This document shows positions 1 through 6,513 of a stretch of 10,518 nucleotides of DNA, one piece after another. The translations under genes and the position numbers were made by a program. Each line of letters begins with the position of its first letter. Position 1 is the stretch's first letter. Location of the stretch: positions 1-10,518 of the forward strand of contig JAEZLX010000073.1 of assembly GCA_023415035.1 (NCBI GenBank), written 5' to 3'. This DNA comes from Pseudomonadota bacterium (GTDB lineage: Bacteria; Pseudomonadota; Gammaproteobacteria; Burkholderiales; Burkholderiaceae_C). The notes under the pieces are model-generated. The model was not told where the DNA came from and did no database searches. It saw only the letters and a program-made list of their open reading frames with translations.

Positions 1-687
1 ATGCCGGCGCATGCGGCGCCGGCCCCACCAGTCCGCGGCCGGTGCCACCAGCTCGCTCAGGCCGACGATGCGCAGTTGCGGGCGGCTTGCCGCCATCTCG
101 CGCGTCAGGTTCCAGGCCGGCAGGTGCGGCGCATCCAGATCGAGCACCACCAGCGCATGCGCTTGAGCCCTGATCCGCTCCAGAGCCTGCTCGGCATCTT
201 CGACCAGTTCGGCGGCATCCAGCCCCAGGCGCTGCAGCCACGAAACCAGTTCGAGCAGGTCCGGCCGCCGAGGCCCGACCACCAGCGCGCGGTCGGCCGC
301 CGAGGGCGGCAGCAGATCCGGTCCGCTCACGTCCAGATCCAGATTGCCGGTGTCGTACTGGCGGGCGGCGAACACGCCGTCCAGGTCCATCAGCAGCTCG
401 GACCAGGAAATCGGCCGCTCCAGCACGCGCCAAGCCTGCGGTGACGGCGCGCCGCCCACCCAGATGAGCCGCTGGCCGGGCCTTTCCTCGCGCACATGGG
501 CCAGCACGGCCTCAGCGGATTCGCCATCCACCAGCACCACATCGGCCTGACCGGGCTCTCCCTCGACCCCGGCCCAGGCGGCATAGGTCGGCTCCCGGCC
601 TTCCGACAGCCTGAACAGCGTGTTCAGCGCATGCCGCTCCGCGTCGGAAAACCCGATGACCTGCACAAAAACCCTCGTTGGAACCAT
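1..687 (-). CDS. Receiver-like (CheY-fold) regulatory protein, partial, two degenerate receiver domains
   Basis: The minus-strand frame is open from an ATG at 687 to the window edge (229 residues seen, C-terminus missing). An in-frame TAA lies three codons upstream of this ATG, so the start cannot be further out. Two receiver-like halves are visible. Residues about 5-105 contain a hydrophobic strand ending in an Asp (ADVVLVDGES, D54), a later strand (RLIWVG) and an RPI segment where receivers usually have Lys-Pro. Residues about 133-229 start RALVVGPRRPD, contain ALVVLDLDAP with an Asp (D183) at the phospho-acceptor place, then RIVGLSE. Both halves lack the N-terminal acidic pair that binds Mg2+; in the second half it is replaced by GPRR. 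Phosphorylation is therefore doubtful and a pseudo-receiver role is inferred. The gene diverges from cysI, but nothing else ties it to sulfur metabolism. Domain family is moderately sure; function unknown. Confidence 0.65.
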   Translation of the reverse strand, partial: MVPTRVFVQVIGFSDAERHALNTLFRLSEGREPTYAAWAGVEGEPGQADVVLVDGESAEAVLAHVREERPGQRLIWVGGAPSPQAWRVLERPISWSELLMDLDGVFAARQYDTGNLDLDVSGPDLLPPSAADRALVVGPRRPDLLELVSWLQRLGLDAAELVEDAEQALERIRAQAHALVVLDLDAPHLPAWNLTREMAASRPQLRIVGLSELVAPAADWWGRRRMRRH

Positions 688-742
688 GCGCGCATCTTAC
701 GCACGATCCTGCCCCCAACTCTGGCACGACGCGATCTTTTCT

Positions 743-759
743 TATTTCCAAAAGAAATA
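743..759. promoter_or_regulatory. Putative CysB/LysR-type operator upstream of cysI
   Basis: A perfect inverted repeat, TATTTC-CAAAA-GAAATA, lies in the AT-rich intergenic stretch between the divergent receiver-like gene and cysI. GAAAT is repeated at 769-773. LysR-family regulators such as CysB bind AT-rich dyads upstream of the -35 box of sulfur-assimilation genes, and this dyad sits about 20 bp upstream of the proposed -35. Assignment to CysB is inferred from position and target genes; no regulator gene is in the window. Confidence 0.45.
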
Positions 760-780
760 CATCAATTAGAAATTTGTAGT

Positions 781-808
781 TTGCGATATAAGTCGAAGCG
801 CATACAGT
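781..808 (+). promoter_or_regulatory. cysI: Putative sigma-70 promoter of the cys operon
   Basis: TTGCGA (781-786) and TACAGT (803-808), separated by 16 bp, each match four of six consensus bases of the -35 and -10 hexamers. They lie between the AT-rich dyad and the cysI start. Transcription would begin around 814-816 and leave a leader of roughly 45 nt before the ATG at 860. The weak match fits a promoter that needs an activator. Confidence 0.4.
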
Positions 809-859
809 GGCGCCCTGGCCGTGGCCTGCCCGCGGTTTCCGACAGCACTTCCGAACACG

Positions 860-2644
860 ATGTACCAGTATTCCGACTTCGACCGACAGTTCGTCCGCCA
901 GCGCGCGGCCCAGTTCCGCGACCAGCTCGAGCGTCACCTGGCCGGCTCCCTGCCCGATGAAGACTTCAAGCCGCTGCGGCTGCAAAACGGCTGGTATATC
1001 CAGCGTTTCGCCCCGATGCTGCGCGTGGCCGTGCCCTATGGCGAGATCAGCGCCACGCAGCTGCGCATGCTCGCACACATTGCGCGCGACTACGACCACA
1101 AAGAAGACCACGACGTTTCGAAGGCGAATGCCGGCCTGGCCAAGGTGGCGACGCTGCCCGACCGCAACGCCCACTTCACGACGCGGCAGAACGTCCAGTT
1201 CAACTGGATTCCGCTGACGCGTGCGGCCGAGGTGATGGATCTGCTGGCCAGCGTGAGCATGCACGGCATCCAGACCAGCGGCAACTGCATCCGCAACATC
1301 AACACCGACGCACTGGCCGGCATCGCCGTGGACGAGGTGGCCGATCCGCGTCCGTTCGCCGAAATCCTGCGCCAGTGGAGCACGTTGCACCACGAGTTCG
1401 CCTTCCTGCCGCGCAAGTTCAAGGTGTCCATCACCGGAGCGACCGAGGACCGAGTGGCCTCGCCCTGGTACGACGTCGGCCTGCGCCTGGTGCGCAACGT
1501 GGATGGCGATCTGGGCATGCAGGTGCGCGTCGGCGGCGGCATGGGCCGCACACCGATCATTGGCACCGTGATCCGCGAGTTCCTGCCCTGGCAGCACCTG
1601 CTGAACTACCTGGAAGCGGTGATCCGCGTCTATAACCGCTACGGCCGCCGCGACAACGCCTTCAAGGCGCGCATCAAGATCCTTGTCAAGGCCGAGGGCC
1701 AGAACTTCATTGACGCCGTCGAGGCCGAGTTCCGCGACATCCTGGAAAAGGACGGCGCGCCGCACACCATCACCCAGGCCGAGCTCGACCGCGTCAGCGC
1801 CTTCTTCGTCCAGCCCGAGCTGCGCTGCGACCGCAAGAGCGCCGACGAGAAGATCGCGCATGTGCTCAAGGCCGCGGCCGAGGACGACTTCGAGTTCGGC
1901 CGCTGGCTGCAGCGCAACGTCAAGCCGCACAAGAACCCCGACCTGCGTGCCGTCTCGCTCTCGTTCAAGCGCCCCGGCCAGTCGCCGGGCGACGCTACGG
2001 CCGAGCAGCTCGAACGCGCGGCCGAACTGGTGGAGCGCTTCTCCGCTGGCGAGGCACGCATCACCCACGAGCAGAACCTGCTGCTGCCCTGGGTGCGCTG
2101 CGACGACCTGCCGGAGCTGTGGCGTGAAGCCCGCCGGCTGGGCCTGGCCCGTCCGAACATCGGCCTGCTGACCGACATGATCGTCTGCCCCGGCGGCGAC
2201 TTCTGCGACCTGGCCAATGCGCGCTCGCTGCCGATCGCGCAGGCCCTGCTGGAGCGCTTCAACGACCTTGACGAGGTGTACGACCTGGGCGACATCGACC
2301 TGAACATGAGCGGCTGCATCAACTCGTGCGGCCACCACCACGCGGGCCACATCGGCATTCTCGGCGTCGACAAGGACGGCCAGGAGTGGTACCAGGTCAC
2401 GCTCGGCGGCTCCGACGGCACGCGCATCTCGGGCCCGGCCACGCCTGGCAAGGTGATCGGCCCGTCGTTCGCGGCCGACGAGATGGTGGACGTGGTCGAA
2501 GCCATCCTCGACACCTACCGCGCCGAGCGCCAGAGCGGCGAGACCTTCATCGCCACCGTGCGCCGCATCGGCATTGAGCCTTTCAAGGCCGCCGCCAATG
2601 CCGTCCGCACCCACACCGCCCGCCCGGCCACGGCCAGCGCCTGA
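860..2644 (+). CDS. cysI: Assimilatory sulfite reductase, hemoprotein (nitrite/sulfite reductase family)
   Basis: This 594-residue protein should reduce sulfite to sulfide by six electrons, using siroheme coupled to a [4Fe-4S] cluster, in the cytoplasm. The cluster ligands are visible as C443 and C449 (CPGGDFC) and C486 and C490 (SGCINSCGHHH). The spacing of 6, 37 and 4 is close to E. coli CysI. The substrate-side motif TTRQNVQFNW is at 107-116 and SGNCIRNI at 140-147. I chose the ATG at 860 (MYQYSDFDRQF) because homologues I know begin this way. The frame is open to a GTG at 821, but that would start almost at the predicted transcription start, and neither start has a clear Shine-Dalgarno. 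It is first in the sulfate-assimilation operon. No CysJ flavoprotein is nearby, so electrons probably come from ferredoxin (see fdxA and the following reductase). Confidence 0.93.
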   Translation: MYQYSDFDRQFVRQRAAQFRDQLERHLAGSLPDEDFKPLRLQNGWYIQRFAPMLRVAVPYGEISATQLRMLAHIARDYDHKEDHDVSKANAGLAKVATLPDRNAHFTTRQNVQFNWIPLTRAAEVMDLLASVSMHGIQTSGNCIRNINTDALAGIAVDEVADPRPFAEILRQWSTLHHEFAFLPRKFKVSITGATEDRVASPWYDVGLRLVRNVDGDLGMQVRVGGGMGRTPIIGTVIREFLPWQHLLNYLEAVIRVYNRYGRRDNAFKARIKILVKAEGQNFIDAVEAEFRDILEKDGAPHTITQAELDRVSAFFVQPELRCDRKSADEKIAHVLKAAAEDDFEFGRWLQRNVKPHKNPDLRAVSLSFKRPGQSPGDATAEQLERAAELVERFSAGEARITHEQNLLLPWVRCDDLPELWREARRLGLARPNIGLLTDMIVCPGGDFCDLANARSLPIAQALLERFNDLDEVYDLGDIDLNMSGCINSCGHHHAGHIGILGVDKDGQEWYQVTLGGSDGTRISGPATPGKVIGPSFAADEMVDVVEAILDTYRAERQSGETFIATVRRIGIEPFKAAANAVRTHTARPATASA

Positions 2645-2664
2645 ACCCGATTTCCGTCCGACCC

Positions 2665-3069
2665 ATGACAACGCAAACCCAATCGACCATCGAGCTGTTC
2701 AAGGCGGACAGCTTTGTCGCCCCGGAAGCGCCCGAGGCGCGACTGGTGCTGCCCAACGACGCCGATCCCCGCGAGCACAGTCTGGAAGGCATTGCCGTGG
2801 TGGAACTGCAGTTCCCGAAGTTCAACGACGGCCGCGCCTACAGCCAGGCCTACCTGCTGCGGCGCCGCCTGGGCTTTGGCGGCCACATCCGAGCCACGGG
2901 TGACGTGCTGATCGACGAACTGCTGCAGATGCAGCGCAGCGGCTTCACGCAGGCCGTGCTGCGGGCCGACCAGGATGCCGACCACGGCCGCCGGCTGCTG
3001 GGCCTGTTCGACGACTTCTACCAGGGCGATGCCGTGGACACGAAGCCGCACTTTGCCAGCGCCAACTGA
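2665..3069 (+). CDS. DUF934 family protein of the sulfite reductase operon
   Basis: This small soluble protein of 134 residues carries the hallmark segment of the DUF934 family, FPKFNDGRAYSQ (50-61), followed by LLRRRLGFGGHIRATGDV and a C-terminal LFDDFYQGD. The family is nearly always found beside cysI in Beta- and Alphaproteobacteria; its biochemical role is not established to my knowledge. There are no cysteines, so it does not bind an iron-sulfur cluster or act as a thiol carrier. It starts 20 bp after the cysI stop and ends 18 bp before cysH, so it is co-transcribed with them. An accessory role in sulfite reduction is inferred from context only. Confidence 0.88.
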   Translation: MTTQTQSTIELFKADSFVAPEAPEARLVLPNDADPREHSLEGIAVVELQFPKFNDGRAYSQAYLLRRRLGFGGHIRATGDVLIDELLQMQRSGFTQAVLRADQDADHGRRLLGLFDDFYQGDAVDTKPHFASAN

Positions 3070-3087
3070 CCCGACCGGAACCGCACC

Positions 3088-3714
3088 ATGAGCCACACCA
3101 TCGACCTCGCGCACATCAACGCCAGCCTGGGCCAGGACGCGCCGGCCCTGGTGGACTGGGCGCTGTCCCAGGGCCTGCCCTCCATCGTCACCACCAACTT
3201 CCGCCCCTACGAGGCGGTGATCCTGCACCTGGTCACGCAGGCCAGGCCGGACATTCCGGTGGTCTGGATGGACAACGGCTACAACACCGAAGCCACCTAT
3301 CGCTACGCCGACGAGGTGTCGCGGCGGCTCAAGCTGAACCTGCGCATCTATCTGCCACGGCGCTCGCGCGCGCACCGCGAGGCCGTCGACGGTCCGGTGC
3401 CCGCCCTGGACGACCCTCGCCACGCGGCGTTCACCGAGGAGGTCAAGCTCGAACCGTTCGCCCGCGCCCTGCGCGAGATGGCACCCAAGGTGTGGTTCAC
3501 CGCCCTGCGCGCCACCGATACGGCCGTGCGTGCCCAGATGCAGCCCGTGAGCATCAACCCCGACGGCCTCATCAAGGTGGCACCGCTGCTGCACTGGACC
3601 TCCAAGGACCTGTACCAGTACTGCGAGCGTCACGGCCTGCCCAACAACTTCGACTACGTGGACCCGACCAAGGGCGAAGACAACCGAGAGTGCGGACTGC
3701 ACCTGGCCCACTGA
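3088..3714 (+). CDS. cysH: Phosphoadenylyl-sulfate (or adenylyl-sulfate) reductase
   Basis: This 208-residue member of the PAPS reductase / PP-loop family reduces activated sulfate to sulfite. Visible parts are a PP-loop-like segment SIVTTNFRP (32-40), VVWMDNGYNTEATY (58-71), and the C-terminal ECGLH whose C202 is the usual catalytic cysteine resolved by thioredoxin or glutaredoxin. The only other cysteine is in YQYCERHG. The CC...CxxC ligands of the [4Fe-4S] cluster in assimilatory APS reductases are absent, which favours PAPS as substrate. However, neither a separate cysC nor a CysC domain on CysN is present in the window, so an APS kinase must be encoded elsewhere or the substrate preference is unusual. 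It lies between the DUF934 gene and cysD with short gaps, consistent with one operon. It is shorter than E. coli CysH. Confidence 0.88.
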   Translation: MSHTIDLAHINASLGQDAPALVDWALSQGLPSIVTTNFRPYEAVILHLVTQARPDIPVVWMDNGYNTEATYRYADEVSRRLKLNLRIYLPRRSRAHREAVDGPVPALDDPRHAAFTEEVKLEPFARALREMAPKVWFTALRATDTAVRAQMQPVSINPDGLIKVAPLLHWTSKDLYQYCERHGLPNNFDYVDPTKGEDNRECGLHLAH

Positions 3715-3735
3715 CCCGAGTTTCCTGAAATCGCC

Positions 3736-4695
3736 ATGAACGCACGAACCGAACCCCAAGTGATCGAGTCCGCCCTGACGCTGGACGCCGGTCACCACCT
3801 GAGCAACGCCCACCTCGACGCCCTGGAAGAGGAAACCATCTTCATCCTGCGCGAGGTGGCCGGTGCCTTCGAGCGCCCCGCCCTGCTGTTTTCGGGCGGC
3901 AAGGACTCGCTGGTCATGCTCAAGTGCGCCGAAAAGGCCTTCGGCGCCGGCCGCATTCCCTACCCGCTGCTGATGATCGACACCGGCCACAACTTCCCGG
4001 AAGTGACCGAATTCCGCGACCGCCGAGCCCGTGAACTGGGCGCCGAGCTGATCGTGCGCAGCGTCGAGGACTCGATGAAGCGCGGCACCGTGCGCCTCGC
4101 CCATCCCGGCGAGAGCCGCAACGCGCACCAGTCGGTGACGCTGCTGGAGGCGATCGAGGAGTTCCGCTTCGACGCGCTCATCGGCGGCGCCCGCCGCGAC
4201 GAGGAAAAGGCGCGCGCCAAGGAACGCATCTTCAGCCACCGCGACGCGTTCGGACAGTGGCAGCCCAAGGCGCAACGTCCCGAGCTGTGGACCCTGTTCA
4301 ACACCCGGCTGCACCCGGGCGAGCACTTCCGCGTGTTCCCGATCAGCAACTGGACCGAGCTGGATGTGTGGCAGTACATCGCCCGCGAGAACGTCGAGCT
4401 GCCCTCCATCTACTACACCCACCGCCGCGAGGTGGTGGAGCGTCGCGGCCTGCTGGTTCCCGTGACCGGGCTGACCCCGCCGCGCGAAGGCGAATCGGTG
4501 GTGGTGCGCGACGTGCGCTTCCGCACCGTGGGCGACATCACCTGCACCTGCCCGGTGGCCAGCCTCGCCGCCACGCCCGAGGACATCGTGATCGAGACGC
4601 TCAAGGCCGAGCTCAGCGAGCGCGGCGCCACGCGCATGGACGACAAGACCTCGGACGCCTCGATGGAAAAGCGCAAGAAAGACGGCTATTTCTGA
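3736..4695 (+). CDS. cysD: Sulfate adenylyltransferase subunit 2 (small subunit)
   Basis: This is the catalytic small subunit (319 residues) of ATP sulfurylase. Together with the GTPase CysN it makes adenylyl sulfate (APS) from ATP and sulfate in the cytoplasm. The PP-loop SGGKDS is at 53-58, followed by LLMIDTGHNFPEV, LIGGARRDEEKARAKERIFS and FRVFPISNWTELDVWQYI, all typical of CysD. The C-terminus carries the conserved MEKRKKDGYF. Length matches the family. It starts 21 bp after cysH and is followed 40 bp later by cysN, the usual partner order. Confidence 0.96.
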   Translation: MNARTEPQVIESALTLDAGHHLSNAHLDALEEETIFILREVAGAFERPALLFSGGKDSLVMLKCAEKAFGAGRIPYPLLMIDTGHNFPEVTEFRDRRARELGAELIVRSVEDSMKRGTVRLAHPGESRNAHQSVTLLEAIEEFRFDALIGGARRDEEKARAKERIFSHRDAFGQWQPKAQRPELWTLFNTRLHPGEHFRVFPISNWTELDVWQYIARENVELPSIYYTHRREVVERRGLLVPVTGLTPPREGESVVVRDVRFRTVGDITCTCPVASLAATPEDIVIETLKAELSERGATRMDDKTSDASMEKRKKDGYF

Positions 4696-4735
4696 AGCCC
4701 CGCGCTTTTGCCCAGACACCTTTTCCGGACACACC

Positions 4736-6037
4736 ATGAACACCGTCGCATCCCCCTCCACCGCCACGGACACCCGGGCCGCCCTGCGGCTGATCACCTG
4801 CGGGTCGGTCGATGATGGCAAGAGCACGCTGATCGGCCGCCTGCTCGTCGACAGCAAGGCCGTGCTGCAGGACCACCTGGCCGGCGTGCAGCGCCAGGGC
4901 GAAACCGATCTGGCCCTGCTGACCGACGGCCTGTCGGCCGAGCGCGAACAGGGCATCACCATCGACGTGGCCTACCGCTACTTCAGCACCGAGGCACGGA
5001 AGTTCATCATCGGTGACGCCCCCGGTCACGAGCAATACACCCGCAACATGGTCACCGCCGCCTCGGCCGCCGATGCCGCCGTGGTGCTGGTGGACGCCAC
5101 CAAGCTGCCATGGCAGGACGAAAGCCTCGCGCTGTTGCCGCAGACCCGCCGCCACAGCCTGCTGCTCAAGCTCCTGCGCGTCCCCTCGGTCGTGTTCGCG
5201 GTCAACAAGCTCGATGCCGTCAGCGACGGCGCTCTCGCCTTCGCCAACATCCGTGGCGCGCTGGCGCGTTTCGCGGCCGAAGCCGGCATCCGCGTGGCCG
5301 CCACCGTGCCGGTGTCCGCCCTCAAGGGCTGGAACGTGGTGGATCCCGCGGCCAGCACCGGCTGGTGCGGCTATGAGGGCCCCACCCTGCTGCAGCTGCT
5401 CGAACAGCTGCCCACCACGCCCCAGGACCCGGGACTGTCCTTCAGCTTCCCGGTGCAGTGGGTCGAAAAATTCAGCAGCTCCTCCGACACCACCCAGGGC
5501 CGGCGCATCTTCTGGGGCCGGGTGGCCACCGGCGCTGCCGAACCTGGCCAGCGCGTGCGCGTGATGCCCGGCAACCAGACAGCGGTCATCGCGCAGGTGC
5601 TGGACCACGTCCGCAAACCCGGTCTGGTCGTGGCCGGCAGCAGCGCCGGCATCGTGCTCGACCGCGAGGTCGATGTCTCGCGCGGCGACTGGCTCCATGC
5701 CGATGACGGTGACGACTCCCTGCAGGGGCAGCGCCAGATCCGCGCCACCGTGGCGTGGCTGGACGACGAGCCCCTGCTGCCCGGTCGCACATACTGGGCC
5801 TTGCACGGGCATCGTTGGGTCAAGGCCAAGGTGCAGCGCATCGTGCACCAGCTCGACATCCACACGCTGCAGGAGCAGGAGGCCACACAGCTCGACGCCA
5901 ATGCCATCGGCCACATCGAACTGCTGCTGCAGGAACCGCTGCTCACACAGCCTTTCGCGCGCTCGCGCGCCCTCGGCGCCCTGGTGCTGGTGGACACCGC
6001 CAGCCACAAGACCGCCGGGGCCGTGATGGTGCTCTGA
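4736..6037 (+). CDS. cysN: Sulfate adenylyltransferase subunit 1 (GTPase subunit)
   Basis: This 433-residue translation-factor-like GTPase couples GTP hydrolysis to APS synthesis by CysD. All G motifs are readable: P-loop GSVDDGKST (23-31), switch II DAPGH (94-98), NKLD (157-160) and SALKG (194-198), followed by EF-Tu-like beta-barrel domains. The protein ends at AGAVMVL. It has no C-terminal APS kinase domain, so it is CysN and not the longer CysNC fusion found in some bacteria. It is the last gene of the cys operon: a strong hairpin terminator begins 17 bp after its stop codon. Confidence 0.96.
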   Translation: MNTVASPSTATDTRAALRLITCGSVDDGKSTLIGRLLVDSKAVLQDHLAGVQRQGETDLALLTDGLSAEREQGITIDVAYRYFSTEARKFIIGDAPGHEQYTRNMVTAASAADAAVVLVDATKLPWQDESLALLPQTRRHSLLLKLLRVPSVVFAVNKLDAVSDGALAFANIRGALARFAAEAGIRVAATVPVSALKGWNVVDPAASTGWCGYEGPTLLQLLEQLPTTPQDPGLSFSFPVQWVEKFSSSSDTTQGRRIFWGRVATGAAEPGQRVRVMPGNQTAVIAQVLDHVRKPGLVVAGSSAGIVLDREVDVSRGDWLHADDGDDSLQGQRQIRATVAWLDDEPLLPGRTYWALHGHRWVKAKVQRIVHQLDIHTLQEQEATQLDANAIGHIELLLQEPLLTQPFARSRALGALVLVDTASHKTAGAVMVL

Positions 6038-6054
6038 GCACCAGCTCCGCCCCC

Positions 6055-6083
6055 AAGCCCCCGCCAACGGGGGCTTTACTTTT
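6055..6083 (+). terminator. Rho-independent terminator of the cys operon
   Basis: A perfect 9-bp stem, AAGCCCCCG (6055-6063) with CGGGGGCTT (6068-6076), closes a four-base CCAA loop. It is followed by TACTTTT. It lies 17 bp after the cysN stop and separates the cys operon from the fdxA unit. Confidence 0.85.
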
Positions 6084-6088
6084 GTCCT

Positions 6089-6121
6089 GGTCAGGGCTTT
6101 GGCGAAAAACCAGCCCTGACC
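6089..6121. repeat. Second inverted repeat between cysN and fdxA
   Basis: A perfect 10-bp inverted repeat, GGTCAGGGCT (6089-6098) and AGCCCTGACC (6112-6121), has a 13-base spacer. It lies just past the cysN terminator and immediately upstream of the likely -10 box of fdxA, covering where the -35 region would be. It could be a second, T-poor terminator hairpin or an operator for fdxA; the sequence does not decide. Confidence 0.5.
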
Positions 6122-6125
6122 GGCC

Positions 6126-6131
6126 TAAAAT
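6126..6131 (+). promoter_or_regulatory. fdxA: Candidate -10 box for fdxA
   Basis: TAAAAT matches five of six bases of the sigma-70 -10 consensus and lies 40 bp before the fdxA ATG. No good -35 hexamer is found at 16-18 bp spacing; that position falls in the inverted repeat at 6089-6121. Start of transcription would be around 6138. Weak evidence, based on sequence match and position. Confidence 0.35.
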
Positions 6132-6170
6132 TGGGGTTATCCCGATCTTGCCTGTATCCATACACTCATC

Positions 6171-6500
6171 ATGACCCACGTCGTCTCCGAAGCCTGTATC
6201 CGTTGCAAGTACACCGATTGCGTGGACGTCTGCCCCGTCGACTGCTTCCGCGAGGGCCCCAACTTCCTGGCCATCGACCCTGATGAGTGCATTGATTGCG
6301 CGGTGTGCATTCCCGAGTGCCCCGTGAGCGCGATCTACGCCGAAGAGGACCTGCCCAAGGACCAGCAGCACATGATCGCGCTCAATGCAGAGCTGGCCAA
6401 GCTGCCGACCTGGAAGAGCATCACCAAACGCAAGGATCCCCTGCCGGACCACGAGGAGTGGAAGGACCGCACCGGCAAACTGTCCGAGCTGATCCGCTGA
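6171..6500 (+). CDS. fdxA: 7Fe ferredoxin ([3Fe-4S][4Fe-4S]), FdxA type
   Basis: This small cytoplasmic electron carrier (109 residues) closely resembles Azotobacter ferredoxin I in layout. By that alignment C9, C17 and C50 hold the [3Fe-4S] cluster, while C21, C40, C43 and C46 hold the [4Fe-4S] cluster; C12 and C25 are the extra cysteines also seen in that family. The long C-terminal tail (about residues 60-109, with KDPLPDHEEWKD) is typical. No clear Shine-Dalgarno precedes the ATG. The gene follows the cys operon after its terminator and is 13 bp ahead of a ferredoxin reductase gene. Supplying electrons to CysI is inferred from this context and from the lack of CysJ. Confidence 0.93.
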   Translation: MTHVVSEACIRCKYTDCVDVCPVDCFREGPNFLAIDPDECIDCAVCIPECPVSAIYAEEDLPKDQQHMIALNAELAKLPTWKSITKRKDPLPDHEEWKDRTGKLSELIR

Positions 6501-6513
6501 GCGGCAGCCCAGG

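Noticed and set aside
821..859. GTG at 821 as the cysI start
   Set aside because: It would add 13 residues (MACPRFPTALPNT) unlike the family N-terminus and leave almost no leader after the predicted promoter.
512..2671. 719-codon open frame on the minus strand opposite cysI
   Set aside because: It is antisense to the clearly conserved cysI, its product is a low-complexity Val/Ala/Gly/Arg sequence, and long antisense frames are usual in GC-rich DNA.
2515..4962. 815-codon open frame on the minus strand opposite the DUF934 gene, cysH and cysD
   Set aside because: It shadows three recognised genes and has no domain signature.
4613..6067. 484-codon open frame on the minus strand opposite cysN
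   Set aside because: It is a mirror of cysN codons, rich in His, Gln, Gly and Val, without a recognisable motif.
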